A stretch of DNA of 64,000 nt from Bauldia sp. (GCA_026126065.1 JAHCJY010000008.1:19829-83828); one strand, 5' to 3'. Shown: positions 6,807-16,759, counted from the first letter of the stretch. Numbers and translations: made by a program. The notes: generated by a model from the letters alone, not told the origin.

Positions 6807-9004
6807 ATCGACCGTTCCCAGATCGTCATGTCCGCGATCGAGTGCTGGAACTTGCGGGTCGTTTCACGGATCACGAACGGGACGTCGCGCCTGTCGACGA
6901 GGGCAAAACTCGGCGACAGGCGGTCCCGCAGCGCGTCGAACGTCGTGTAGGGCGCGCCTCGAGGCGTCTTGAATCCGCCTAACCATTTCGCGCGAGCGGT
7001 GAACTCCTCCAGCCACGTATGGGGCGAGCTGATCACCAGCAGCCCGCCCGGGCGAATGCGTTCCGGGATGATTTCGAGGAACCGCGCCGGGTCGTACAGC
7101 CGGTCGACGAGGTTGCCCGCAAAGACGAGGTCGTACCCGCCGTACTTGTCGGCGAGGTTGCACGCGTCGCCCTGCGCGAAGACGACCTTGTGGGCCGCAT
7201 CGCGGAACGCGAAATCGTCAAGGCGGACTTCGCGATGTCGGACGAGCTCGCCTTCGTCCTGAATCGCATATTGCTGCCGGCCGGTTCGCTGCAAATTCGA
7301 CGGGACCTGGATGAAGCGCGCCGAGAAGTCCACCGCGTCGACCCGATCGAACGCGCCGGCGATCTCGAAGCTGAAGCGGCCCACGGCGCAGCCAATGTCG
7401 AGCGCGCGTTCCCGCCGTCGTCCCCGCATGTGTTCGAGGCAGATGTCCGCGCAGGCCTTGGGGTAGTTGGGGACTTCGAAATACGTGTCGCCGTAGTGGA
7501 ACTCGACGTAGAGCGAGACCATGCGGTCGGTCTCGTATGGGTTCGGCTCATGAATCCGGTACGCGCCGGCCTCGACGTAGCGAAAGCCGGCGTGCTGGTG
7601 GAAATGACGACGGAAGGCGTAGCGGGAATCGCGCAGGGCATAGTTGCCGGTGGAGATCCAGCATCCGCCTTTGAAGAGGTTGTGTTTGCCGTCGAAGGTC
7701 GGGGTGGAAAAATCGTCGTAGACGGGATGAACCGCGAACCCCTCGAAGGCGTCGATGGGCGTTTCCGTCCACTGCCACACATTGCCGATGATGTCGTAGA
7801 AGCCCCCGTCGAAGGCGAATTCGTCGACCGGGCAAGCCGACATGTAGTGTTCCAGATTGACGTTGCCGGGCGCTCGCTCCCACTCGGGCTGGTCCGTATC
7901 GACGAGTTCGCGCAGTCGATACCACTCCGCTTCGGTCGGCAGGCGAATGGATGCGCCCGTCTGCTCGCTCTTCCAGGTACAGAATGCCTTGGCCTCCAGG
8001 TAGTTCACCTCCACGGGCCAGTTCCACGGCATCTCGATGATCTCGAGCATGGTGCGCAGGCGGTACCTGCCGTCATCCCTCACCCAGTAGACCGGGTGTT
8101 CGGCGTGACGGTAGACGGCCCAGTTCCATCCTTCCTCGGTCCAGTATCGTCGCTGCGAATACCCGCCATCCTCCACGAAGGCCAGGTATTCGGTATTGGA
8201 AACGAGGTACTGGCTCGCCTTGAACGATGCGATCTCTTCGACCTGAACGCCGTATTCGTTGTCCCAGCCGTAGTACGGATTGTTCCGTGACTTGCCGAGC
8301 GTGATCCGGCCGCCGGCCACCGGCAGCAGGGTATTCTCCGGTGCAGCGCCCCGTGTGCGGCAGATCCGGCCCCAGAGGGGATGCGGCCGCACGTGCTCGA
8401 GCGGGAGTTCGCGGATGAGGACGGAAGACGTCTCGAGGTGGATACGCTCGTGCTCGATGCCCATCATCACGATCCAGAGTGGGTCGTTCCATTCGATGGG
8501 AATCGTAACCGCGCAGGCCTTCATGACGGCATCGACGACCTCGCACACTTCGGCGCGGTAAGCCCGGACATCGGCGGGCGCCGGCCAGTCGTCACGTCCC
8601 TCGCGCAGGTCGTCCCAGGACATCTCGTCCACGCCGACCGCGAGGAGCGATTCGAGCCGAGGGTCGATCGGCGCGTCGACTATCCCGGCCGCCCTGAGCT
8701 TGTTGATGAAGAACACGGCGGTGTGGCCATAGTAGAAGATCAGCGGGTGCCGCAATGGATTGGGGCGTGCGAGGTACGCGTCATCGCCCGCAAGGCACTC
8801 GAACAGGCTTTCGTAGAGTGCCGACGTCTCGTGGAAGTAGCGGAGGATTTCCTCGCGCTTGCCGTCGGGCGTCCCGTGCCTCAGGTCGACCGTTCTGGAA
8901 TGGCCAATACTGATTTCATCGATCCCCAGGCCCATTCGATCCAGCACATCGCTCAAGGCCGCAACGCTGCCGGTGATCCGATTGCCGGCGCACAGCCATC
9001 GCAC
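6803..9004 (-). CDS. ovoA: 5-histidylcysteine sulfoxide synthase with methyltransferase domain (OvoA-type)
   Basis: OvoA joins cysteine to C5 of histidine using non-haem iron and O2, the first step to ovothiol, and its C-terminal domain N-methylates the thiohistidine. Domains in order: DinB-like (about 40-215) with iron ligands H94 (YYGHTAVFF) and H185/H189 in the HxxxHxE motif EHERIHLE; formylglycine-enzyme-like domain (about 225-480, GRITLGKSRNNPYYGWDNEYG to NVWQWTETP and GFRYVEAGAYR); methyltransferase (about 490-733, ALDIGCAVGRFSFEI). The GTG at 9004 gives the longest frame but overlaps the VWA gene by 52 bases; GTG at 8947 or ATG at 8935 are equally plausible and lose no conserved residue. 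The sulfoxide lyase OvoB is not in the window. Confidence 0.9.
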   Translation of the reverse strand: MRWLCAGNRITGSVAALSDVLDRMGLGIDEISIGHSRTVDLRHGTPDGKREEILRYFHETSALYESLFECLAGDDAYLARPNPLRHPLIFYYGHTAVFFINKLRAAGIVDAPIDPRLESLLAVGVDEMSWDDLREGRDDWPAPADVRAYRAEVCEVVDAVMKACAVTIPIEWNDPLWIVMMGIEHERIHLETSSVLIRELPLEHVRPHPLWGRICRTRGAAPENTLLPVAGGRITLGKSRNNPYYGWDNEYGVQVEEIASFKASQYLVSNTEYLAFVEDGGYSQRRYWTEEGWNWAVYRHAEHPVYWVRDDGRYRLRTMLEIIEMPWNWPVEVNYLEAKAFCTWKSEQTGASIRLPTEAEWYRLRELVDTDQPEWERAPGNVNLEHYMSACPVDEFAFDGGFYDIIGNVWQWTETPIDAFEGFAVHPVYDDFSTPTFDGKHNLFKGGCWISTGNYALRDSRYAFRRHFHQHAGFRYVEAGAYRIHEPNPYETDRMVSLYVEFHYGDTYFEVPNYPKACADICLEHMRGRRRERALDIGCAVGRFSFEIAGAFDRVDAVDFSARFIQVPSNLQRTGRQQYAIQDEGELVRHREVRLDDFAFRDAAHKVVFAQGDACNLADKYGGYDLVFAGNLVDRLYDPARFLEIIPERIRPGGLLVISSPHTWLEEFTARAKWLGGFKTPRGAPYTTFDALRDRLSPSFALVDRRDVPFVIRETTRKFQHSIADMTIWERSM

Positions 9005-11025
9005 ACTACCTCGATCGACGCCGCGCCGAGGACGAGGCCCGACGAGCCGCCGACGTAATTGAGCACGAAGACGCCCGGTTCGGCCGGGGCGACGAGCGTG
9101 GCCGTGGTGCCGGCAACGAGCCGGACGCTCGCCACCGCACGGCTCACGTCATCGAGGACCCGCGTCAGGCGGATTTCGTCGAACTGGCCGCCGGGGCCCG
9201 TCCACGTCACCCTGAACGGCGTGCCGGCCTGGATCGGACCGGCAACCGACATCGTGACTGCCGACCCCGTGACCGTGATCGCCCGCCGCGCCAGTACGGC
9301 CTGGCCTTGCGCGATATAGCGAAGCTCGTAGGCGCCCTCGGTCGCGGGGGCGTCGACAACGGCGGCGCGCCCGAACGCCGACACCCGAACTTCTGCGGCG
9401 GCTTCGGTGTCAGCCGCTCCCGCGGCGGCGATCGCGATGCGGTCGCCGGGGTGGCCCGGACCGGTCCAGTCTATCGTGAGCGTCGCCCCGGCCATGACCT
9501 CCGCCGGCGCGTCGAGCGTTGCGACGGGGGCAACGATGTCGACCGGCACCGTCGCGACCACGGCCGACACGGCCGCGGACCAGTAGCGGAGTTCGTAGCG
9601 GCCGGCAGGGAAGGGCGCGACGAATGTGACGGTTTCGCGCTCGGGTCGCGCCACGGCGACGCTCGCCTCGGGCGGGCTGCCGGCCACGGCAAGCCGGATC
9701 TCGTCGTTCGGGCCGCCCGGCCCCGACCACTGGACGCCGAACCGCGCGCCCGCAACGATGCCGCCAACATCCGCCTGCATCGTCACCGCCGCCGGTATGA
9801 CGTCGATCGTCTGCGTCTCGATGATGCGATCTTCGGGCGCACCGCGGATCGCGCCGCCCACGGCAGGCGGCTCGGGTCGGACGAGCCGGATCTCGTAGCG
9901 GCCAGGCGTCGCGGGGGCGAGGAAGGTGACCGTCGATTCGTTGCGACGAAGCGGCTCCTCGGCCAGCGGCCTGTCGATCGGCGCCAGGGGCGTCGCCAGC
10001 TGGATCGTGTCGCCGTTCTGGAGCGGCGCCGTCCAGCCGACAACGATGACGCCGCCTTGCTGCACGCGGTCCGGCGCGTCGAGGCTTGCCGCGATCTCGC
10101 GGACGCTGAGCCGGGCGCTCGCCAGCACGACCCGGCGCTCGGCGTTCCAGTAGCGGATCTCGTAGGCGCCGCGCTCGGCCGGTGCGGTCAGCGTGACCGG
10201 CGCGCCGTCGGACTTCACGAACGCCCCGACGAGCCGGGCCTCCGGGGTCGTGCCGTACCACGAGATGCGGATCTGGTCGCCTTCGCCGAGCGGCCCCTCA
10301 TACGCCACCTCGAAAGGCTGCCCCTGGATCACGGCTTCCGGAACGGTGAGCGTTGCCGTCGGCAGTGGTTCGGGCGGCGGTACCGGCACCGCCCACGCGG
10401 CTTCGAGCACCTGCGCCAGGTTCGCCCGGAAGCCGGCGGCGTCGTTCGCGCGGAGGAACACGCCGCCGGTGATCTCGGCGAAACAGGACAGGGCGCTCGC
10501 CTCGTCGGAGGGAACGCCGAGGCCCAGGACTGAAATGACGAGGTTCGGCATCCGCTCGTGGAGCGCGGAGATCACGGCGCAGGGGTCGGGTGCGCAATTG
10601 TCCTGATTGTCGGTGATGATGATGAGGGTCGCCGGCGCATCCGGATCGGCGAACGCTGCTGCTGCCGTGACGGCCCCTTCGGCGAGCGGCCCGCGGCCGA
10701 TCGGCGAGACTTCGCCGGCTGCGGCGATTGCCTGGGCGGGCGTTCCGGGGGCACGGATCACGCGATGCGAGGACGCCGAGCAACTGTCGGCGATCGTGCC
10801 GTAGACCGCGACGCCGACGCGGAAATCGGCCGGCGCGCCACCCAGCACTGCGCTGAACGCGTTGCGGGCAATGTTGAGCTTCGAAGTGCCGCCGATCGCC
10901 ACGCTTGATGAGCGGGAACCGTCGAACAGGACCATGACGTCGGCGGCGCGCGCCGCGGGAAGGGCGGCAAGGGCGCCCAGCATCGCCGCAAGCGTTGCGG
11001 GCAGCAGCTTTCGCAGGAACGTCAA
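8953..11025 (-). CDS. Secreted von Willebrand factor A protein with five Ig-like repeats
   Basis: About 690 residues from a TTG at 11025 preceded by AAGGG; an upstream TTG at 11058 is in frame but lacks a ribosome site. A signal peptide (LRKLLPATLAAMLGALAALPAARA) leads into a VWA domain whose metal site reads VMVLFDGSRSSS (DxSxS) and which continues through IIITDNQDNCAPDPC. From about residue 245 five repeats of 80-100 residues follow, each with a pattern like VxAGxxFxVxWxGPxGxxDEIRL and ending in APAxxGxYELRYW, probably Ig-like beta sandwiches. It is likely exported to the periplasm or surface and may bind protein. It is upstream of and codirectional with ovoA, but functional linkage is not shown. 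Confidence 0.8.
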   Translation of the reverse strand: MTFLRKLLPATLAAMLGALAALPAARAADVMVLFDGSRSSSVAIGGTSKLNIARNAFSAVLGGAPADFRVGVAVYGTIADSCSASSHRVIRAPGTPAQAIAAAGEVSPIGRGPLAEGAVTAAAAFADPDAPATLIIITDNQDNCAPDPCAVISALHERMPNLVISVLGLGVPSDEASALSCFAEITGGVFLRANDAAGFRANLAQVLEAAWAVPVPPPEPLPTATLTVPEAVIQGQPFEVAYEGPLGEGDQIRISWYGTTPEARLVGAFVKSDGAPVTLTAPAERGAYEIRYWNAERRVVLASARLSVREIAASLDAPDRVQQGGVIVVGWTAPLQNGDTIQLATPLAPIDRPLAEEPLRRNESTVTFLAPATPGRYEIRLVRPEPPAVGGAIRGAPEDRIIETQTIDVIPAAVTMQADVGGIVAGARFGVQWSGPGGPNDEIRLAVAGSPPEASVAVARPERETVTFVAPFPAGRYELRYWSAAVSAVVATVPVDIVAPVATLDAPAEVMAGATLTIDWTGPGHPGDRIAIAAAGAADTEAAAEVRVSAFGRAAVVDAPATEGAYELRYIAQGQAVLARRAITVTGSAVTMSVAGPIQAGTPFRVTWTGPGGQFDEIRLTRVLDDVSRAVASVRLVAGTTATLVAPAEPGVFVLNYVGGSSGLVLGAASIEVVCDGCAPAIGSPAALRP

Positions 11026-11072
11026 GGCTTTGTCATCCCTTCGCAATCCGGCGCGCAACTCACGGGTAGCAC

Positions 11073-11123
11073 TTCGGTAACCATGCTTCTTAGGCCGCCA
11101 TTAGGCGTGTTCGGTAACCATGC
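11073..11123. promoter_or_regulatory. Direct repeat of a TAACCAT-containing site upstream of ccrM (possible CtrA sites)
   Basis: The 14-mer TTCGGTAACCATGC occurs at 11073-11086 and again at 11110-11123, 57-107 bases before the ccrM start and also upstream of the divergent VWA gene. It contains TAACCAT, close to the CtrA half-site TTAACCAT. In Caulobacter ccrM is a CtrA-activated gene, so two sites here are sensible. The regulator is inferred from motif similarity. Confidence 0.45.
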
Positions 11124-11164
11124 GGGCTACCCGACGCCGCATCCCGCGGCATTGTTCTGCGTAG

Positions 11165-12289
<1,125 letters not shown>

Positions 12290-12393
12290 CTGTCGCGCTG
12301 TTGCAGCAAGAAATGGGTGGTGGTCGTGAAGTCGCGCGACTCCCACTCCGTTGCGCGTTGCGCGTTGCGTCCCGCCCGGCCACGATGCGGCCA

Positions 12394-13080
12394 ATGGCGC
12401 GCCCCAGACAGACCGATTCGCTCCTGCCGCTCGACGAGGCTCCGTCGCCGACCGACTTCTTCGAGCGCCGCGCGCGGAAGCGCGGAGCAGAGTGGGTCGC
12501 CGGCGTCGACGAGGTCGGCCGCGGGCCGCTCGCGGGGCCTGTCGTCGTCGCCGCCGTCATGTTCGACGGCCGGAAATTTCCAAAAGGCCTCAACGATTCG
12601 AAGGTCCTCACGCGCGCCGATCGCGAGGGGCTCTACGAGAAGATCATGGCGCGCGGCATCGTCTCGGTGGCGGTTGCCAGCCGCGAGCGCATCGACCGGA
12701 TGAACATCCTCCGCGCTTCCCTGTGGGCCATGAGCCAGGCGCTGCGTGGCCTTGCCCGCACGCCGCAGCACGTGCTGGTCGACGGCAACATGCTGCCGCC
12801 CTGGCTGCCGTGCCCGGCCGAGGCGCTGATCGGCGGCGACGGGCGCTCGGTCTCGATCGCCGCGGCGTCGATCGTGGCAAAAGTCACGCGCGACCGGCTG
12901 ATGGGCAATGTCGGCGAAGCGTTCCCCGACTACGGTTTTGGCTCCCACATGGGCTACTCGACCCCGGCCCACTTCGCCGCGCTCGAATCCCACGGCCCCT
13001 GCATCCACCACCGCCGTAGCTTTGCCCCGGTGCGGCTGCAGTTGGAACCGGCGGGGGAGCCGGAAGCGCTGCTGATTTGA
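12394..13080 (+). CDS. rnhB: Ribonuclease HII
   Basis: Removes RNA from RNA-DNA hybrids, including single ribonucleotides. The 228-residue protein shows the family motifs: GVDEVGRGPLAGPVVVAAV with the catalytic Asp-Glu pair, LNDSKVLTRADRE, LVDGN, SIAAASIVAKVTRDRLM and YGFGSHMGYSTPAH. The ATG at 12394 gives MARPRQ; an in-frame ATG at 12385 would add three residues. The first ~40 residues are a poorly conserved extension common in Rhizobiales. Transcribed with ccrM, whose stop is about 100 bases upstream. Confidence 0.93.
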   Translation: MARPRQTDSLLPLDEAPSPTDFFERRARKRGAEWVAGVDEVGRGPLAGPVVVAAVMFDGRKFPKGLNDSKVLTRADREGLYEKIMARGIVSVAVASRERIDRMNILRASLWAMSQALRGLARTPQHVLVDGNMLPPWLPCPAEALIGGDGRSVSIAAASIVAKVTRDRLMGNVGEAFPDYGFGSHMGYSTPAHFAALESHGPCIHHRRSFAPVRLQLEPAGEPEALLI

Positions 13081-13200
13081 ACGGACCTCTCTTGCTCGGC
13101 AATGGCGGGCTTGGGCCTCTGCAACTCTTGGCATAGGTCTGCATGCCGGCGGGGACGGACGGGGCTGGACGTCTTCAGCCGGCACCAACACACAATCCAA

Positions 13201-13235
13201 CTCGTCTTTGTCGGGCTTGACCCGGCAACCCATGA
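13201..13235. repeat. Single dispersed palindromic repeat copy in a convergent intergenic space
   Basis: The 339 bases between rnhB and the atp operon end hold no gene. This stretch carries one copy of the CGGGCTTGACCCGG-type repeat followed by CAACCCATGA, somewhat degenerate. The same element occurs in opposed pairs at 22885-23016 and 61382-61502. The rest of the gap (13081-13200 and 13236-13362) shows nothing recognisable. Confidence 0.7.
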
Positions 13236-13362
13236 GGCAACGCCACAAGCACTCCCGTCACGGGGGGGCGGTCGCCGGGACTTCCGTCGGGTGGCGGGGG
13301 ATCGGCGGCATGCACCTTCCGATGGAGCTGTCGCCCCGCTGAATCAGCCTCACGCCGAAACG

Positions 13363-13393
13363 AAAAAGGGCCGCAGCGTCGCCGCTGCGGCCC
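13363..13393 (-). terminator. Intrinsic terminator of the F0 ATP synthase operon
   Basis: Read leftward, a perfect 10-bp stem (GGGCCGCAGC / GCTGCGGCCC) with a 6-base loop is followed by TTTTTCG, about 27 bases after the atpF stop. Stem plus T-run is a classic rho-independent terminator. Confidence 0.85.
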
Positions 13394-13419
13394 CTCGAAA
13401 GTCCGTGCAGTTGCGAACC

Positions 13420-13905
13420 CTAGTGCAGCCGCGCCTTCACTTCGCCGATGGCGGAGGACACCAGGCGCTCGGCCTCGGAGCCGGCCACCTTCGCCGTGAG
13501 GATGCGCTCGGCGGCGGCGATCGCAACGTCGGCGGAGAGGGCGCGCACCTCCTGGAGGGCGACGGTCTCGGCCTGGGCGATCTTCTGCTCGGCGATCTTC
13601 GTTCGGCGGGCGACGTATTCGTCGGTCCGCGCCATCGCTTCGGTCGCATAGGCGGTTGCCTCGCGGCGGGCCTGCTCGACGATCTCGCCGGCCTCGCGCT
13701 CGGCGTCACGCGCTTTGCGTTGGTACTCGGCGAGCAGCGACTGCGCCTCCTCGCGGAGGCGGCGGGCTTCGTCGAGTTCGTTGCGGATCGTCGTGCCACG
13801 CTTGTCGAGCGACGTCCCGATCAGCTTCGGCACGCCGACGCGGAGGAGGAGAAGGATGAAGAGGACGAGGGCGACGGCGGCCCAGAATGTTGCGTCTTCA
13901 AGCAT
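13420..13905 (-). CDS. atpF: F0F1 ATP synthase subunit b
   Basis: The stator stalk subunit linking F0 to F1. The 161 residues consist of one N-terminal membrane helix (FWAAVALVLFILLLLRVGVPKLI) and then a long charged, heptad-like helix (LDEARRLREEAQSLLAEYQRKARDAE and on) that dimerises with b'. It is last in the operon and overlaps b' by 8 bases. A strong terminator follows. As is usual in alphaproteobacteria, the F1 genes are not here. Confidence 0.94.
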   Translation of the reverse strand: MLEDATFWAAVALVLFILLLLRVGVPKLIGTSLDKRGTTIRNELDEARRLREEAQSLLAEYQRKARDAEREAGEIVEQARREATAYATEAMARTDEYVARRTKIAEQKIAQAETVALQEVRALSADVAIAAAERILTAKVAGSEAERLVSSAIGEVKARLH

Positions 13906-14557
13906 TGCCGGCTCCTCCGGAACGGGCCGCGGTGACGGCGTCGCTCAGCTCCGACGGGCTCGCCTTGAGTCCGACGAGGCGCTCGACCACCGCATCGGCG
14001 GCGTCCGCGGCGATGGCGCCGACATCGGCGAGCGCCTTCGCCTTGATCTCGGCGATCCGCTCCTCGGCGGCGGCAAGCTTGCCGTCGAGGTTCTTCTCGA
14101 TCTCGGCCTGGCGGGCGGCCGCCTCGGCTTTTGCCTTGTCGCGCGCCTCGGCGGCGATGCGGAAGGCGTTGGCGCGGGCGTCCGACAGCGCCTTGGCATA
14201 GGCCGCGTTGGCTTCTTCCGATTGCTGCTTGAGGCGTCCGGCCTGGTCGAGGTCACGGGCGATGCGGTCGCGCCGATCTTCGAGGATGCCGCCGATGCGC
14301 GGGATGATCACCCGCGACATCAGCAGGTAGAGCACCACGAAGCTGATCGCGAGCCACAGGAACTGCGAGGCGAAGTAAGTGGAATCGAATGGCGGGAACG
14401 TGCCGCCATGATCCTCGGTGGCGTGCTCCTCGATGACGACTCCTGCGAGTTCGCCGTGAGCAGCGTCGGCCGGCGGCGTCGCGTCCTCGGCCGCCGGCGC
14501 TGCCGGAGTGGCCTCGAGCTGCGCGACGATGAAGCCCGCTGTTGCGGTGCCTTCCAT
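13898..14557 (-). CDS. atpF': F0F1 ATP synthase subunit b'
   Basis: Second, diverged stalk subunit found in alphaproteobacteria and photosynthetic bacteria. The 219 residues include an acidic, alanine-rich N-terminal extension of about 75 residues, a membrane helix (FLWLAISFVVLYLLMSRVII) and a long coiled coil rich in Ala, Glu and Lys. The extension lies before the membrane helix and is longer than in plain b subunits, as is common for b'. It is 40 bases after atpE and overlaps b. Confidence 0.92.
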   Translation of the reverse strand: MEGTATAGFIVAQLEATPAAPAAEDATPPADAAHGELAGVVIEEHATEDHGGTFPPFDSTYFASQFLWLAISFVVLYLLMSRVIIPRIGGILEDRRDRIARDLDQAGRLKQQSEEANAAYAKALSDARANAFRIAAEARDKAKAEAAARQAEIEKNLDGKLAAAEERIAEIKAKALADVGAIAADAADAVVERLVGLKASPSELSDAVTAARSGGAGNA

Positions 14558-14597
14558 GGATGTCCCCGTTCCGGCGCGGGCCGGAGGCCGTTCGCGA

Positions 14598-14825
14598 CTA
14601 GTTCGCGAAGAGGAGGAGGAGGGCGATCAGCAGCGAGAAGATGCCCAGAGCTTCGGTAACGGCGAAGCCGAAGATGAGGCGGCCGAACTGGCCCTCGGCG
14701 GCGGCCGGGTTGCGGACGGCGGCGGCGAGGTAGTTGCCGAAGATCGAGCCCACGCCAATGCCGGCGGCGCCCATGCCGATGCAGGCGATACCTGCGCCAA
14801 TGGCGTTTGCTGCTTCGAGTTCCAT
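14598..14825 (-). CDS. atpE: F0F1 ATP synthase subunit c
   Basis: Proteolipid of the proton-driven rotor ring, 75 residues. Two membrane helices flank a polar loop (RNPAAAEGQ). The proton-carrying acid is Glu58 in [11 protein letters not shown]. Helix 1 has the glycine-rich packing motif [12 protein letters not shown]. The absence of extra sodium-binding residues by eye suggests proton coupling. Confidence 0.95.
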   Translation of the reverse strand: MELEAANAIGAGIACIGMGAAGIGVGSIFGNYLAAAVRNPAAAEGQFGRLIFGFAVTEALGIFSLLIALLLLFAN

Positions 14826-14859
14826 AGTCGACTCCCTTAGAGAATGGTTGTCCGCGGCC

Positions 14860-15612
14860 CTAGTGGCCGGGGTGGATGGCGTCGTTGAGGTAAAGGCTGG
14901 TCAGGATCGCGAAGACGTAGGCCTGCAGCACCGCAACGAGGACTTCGAGTGCCGTGAGCGCGACGGTGAGGATGAGCGGCAGGACCGCGGCGATCCACCC
15001 GTACCAGCCGAGGCTTCCGAGCACGACGACGAAGCCGGCGAACACCTTCAGCGTGATGTGGCCGGCGAGGATATTGGCGAAAAGTCGGATCGAGAGGCTG
15101 ATCGGCCGCGAGACGAACGACAGCACTTCGATGAACACGACGAAGGGAAGGATGACGCCCGGCACGCCGTGCGGCACGAACAGGCTGAAGAAGCCGAGGC
15201 CGTTGCGGTAGAGGCCGTAGACGATCACGAGGCCGATCACGAGGACCGAGAGCGCGGCCGTGACGATCAGGTGGCTCGTGACGGTGAAGAAGTACGGCAC
15301 CATGCCGAACAGGTTCACCATCAGGATGAAGAGGAAGAGCGAGAAGACGAGCGGGAAGAACCGCATGCCCTCGCTGCCGGCCGAGCTGCGCAGCGTGTTG
15401 GCCACGAACTCGTAGACGAGTTCGGCGCTCGACTGCCAGCGGCCGGGAACCAGCTTCCGGCGCGATGAGGCGAGCAGCAGGAACCCGCAGCCGAATAGGA
15501 CGGCGAGCACCATGAACAGGGCGGAATTGGTGAAGGAGATGTTCGTCGAGCCGAGATTCAAAGAGATGATCTCTTTGATCTCGAACTGGTGGATCGGATC
15601 CGGAAGCTCCAC
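14860..15612 (-). CDS. atpB: F0F1 ATP synthase subunit a
   Basis: The proton-channel stator subunit, 250 residues with five or six membrane helices. The essential arginine is in helix 4, in [15 protein letters not shown], and the terminal helix has [28 protein letters not shown]. The N-terminus ([11 protein letters not shown]) is the usual alphaproteobacterial form. It lies 42 bases after atpI and 34 before atpE. Confidence 0.95.
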   Translation of the reverse strand: MELPDPIHQFEIKEIISLNLGSTNISFTNSALFMVLAVLFGCGFLLLASSRRKLVPGRWQSSAELVYEFVANTLRSSAGSEGMRFFPLVFSLFLFILMVNLFGMVPYFFTVTSHLIVTAALSVLVIGLVIVYGLYRNGLGFFSLFVPHGVPGVILPFVVFIEVLSFVSRPISLSIRLFANILAGHITLKVFAGFVVVLGSLGWYGWIAAVLPLILTVALTALEVLVAVLQAYVFAILTSLYLNDAIHPGH

Positions 15613-15654
15613 GCCCTGCCCCTCGTCAGAACCCGGGCGTTGTCCGCCGGGCCG

Positions 15655-16041
15655 TTATTTCTTGCCTTCGAGCCGGGACCGTGCCGGCGATTCCGCCACC
15701 ACGCCCGCGGTACGAAGAGCGTTGAGCACACCTGCGGCAAAGCCCGCCAGCAGGAAAACGATCAGCCCCCAGGGAGATGTTCCCAACCAGCCATCGAAGA
15801 ACCAGCCGATTGCCCCGCCCACCAGAATTCCGGCGACGAACTCGGTGGCCAACCGTAGCGCCATGCCCTGGCCGGCGCGGCCTGTCGGGGCCGCAACGGT
15901 CGCGGACTGGGCTGCTACCTCCCCGCGGCGGCTCTCGAGCTCTTCGTTGAGAGCCCCAAGTCGCGCGTTCAGCCGTGCCTCGTCGTCGCCGGTCGCCGGC
16001 TTCTGTTCCTGCCCGCCGTCGCCCGCACCCGGATCGCTCAT
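15655..16041 (-). CDS. atpI: AtpI-like F0 assembly protein
   Basis: A 128-residue protein with a hydrophilic, acidic first half and two membrane helices in the second (ATEFVAGILVGGAIGWFFDGWLG and WGLIVFLLAGFAAGVLNALRTAG), the AtpI layout. AtpI is thought to help c-ring assembly or magnesium supply. The ATG at 16041 was chosen because it begins the conserved part and lies 66 bases after the predicted transcription start; longer frames run back into unrelated sequence. First gene of the F0 operon. Confidence 0.88.
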   Translation of the reverse strand: MSDPGAGDGGQEQKPATGDDEARLNARLGALNEELESRRGEVAAQSATVAAPTGRAGQGMALRLATEFVAGILVGGAIGWFFDGWLGTSPWGLIVFLLAGFAAGVLNALRTAGVVAESPARSRLEGKK

Positions 16042-16113
16042 CGGCTTGATGCCGCCTGAAGAAGAGCGCCCGGGAGCCGGGAAATGTCGGGGAAACCGCC
16101 GAAAACCGCGCGC

Positions 16114-16142
16114 ACCATAGTGACGACCCCTATCGGTGTCAA
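16114..16142 (-). promoter_or_regulatory. Sigma-70-type promoter of the F0 operon
   Basis: Reading leftward, TTGACA (16142-16137), a 17-base spacer, and TATGGT (16119-16114). The -35 is consensus and the spacing ideal. Transcription should start near 16107, leaving about 65 bases of leader before atpI. Confidence 0.75.
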
Positions 16143-16264
16143 GGAAACGGGAATGCCCTTTAACCCATTGATTCGGCAGGGAAGTTAGGCCATCTGCACC
16201 GTTCGCACAAATGGTCGCATCACGACCCTTCCGGGGACGGCCGGATCGTGCCAGAAAACGGGGC

Positions 16265-16759
16265 ATGGCGTCAGCGATAAAATGGAGCGGGCCCCGGCCG
16301 CTGGGCGAGTTCGCCGCACGAGTGATCGATCCTGCCGTGGGGAAGCGCGGCTTTGCGACCGCCGAACTCCTTGCGTCGTGGGATACGATCGTCGGCGCCC
16401 GGAACGGCGCCTTCACCCAGCCGGAGAAGCTCGTCTTTGCCCGCGGCCAGTCCGGCGGCGGCGTGCTGACGATCCGCGTCGACGGGCCGCGGGCGATCTT
16501 CCTGCAGCACGAGGCCGGGCAACTGATCGCGCGGATCAACACTTTCCTCGGATTCTCAGCGGTGGCCGAGCTTCGCTTCGTGCAGAAGCCGCTGTCGCCC
16601 AAGGCCCGGAAGCCCGAGGCGCCGCCGGCCGCGCCGATCCCCGCCCCGCTTGCGACGGCGCTCGACGAAGCGGTGTCGACAGTCGATGGCGATCGGCTCA
16701 GGGAAGCACTGCGGCGGCTCGGCGAGGGCGTCATTCGGGACCGCCTCGCGAGGCCGTGA
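16265..16759 (+). CDS. DUF721 / DciA-like protein
   Basis: A 164-residue DUF721 protein. The conserved first part, GFATAELLASWDTIVGA followed by a beta segment GGVLTIRVDGPRAIFLQHEAGQLIARINTFLG, is the KH-like fold of DciA, the replicative helicase operator of bacteria without DnaC. A proline-rich linker and a short C-terminal helix follow. An ATG at 16211 is also in frame, but 16265 begins the conserved sequence. It opens a rightward run with DsbA-like genes, smc and mutY, a typical Rhizobiales order. Confidence 0.8.
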   Translation: MASAIKWSGPRPLGEFAARVIDPAVGKRGFATAELLASWDTIVGARNGAFTQPEKLVFARGQSGGGVLTIRVDGPRAIFLQHEAGQLIARINTFLGFSAVAELRFVQKPLSPKARKPEAPPAAPIPAPLATALDEAVSTVDGDRLREALRRLGEGVIRDRLARP

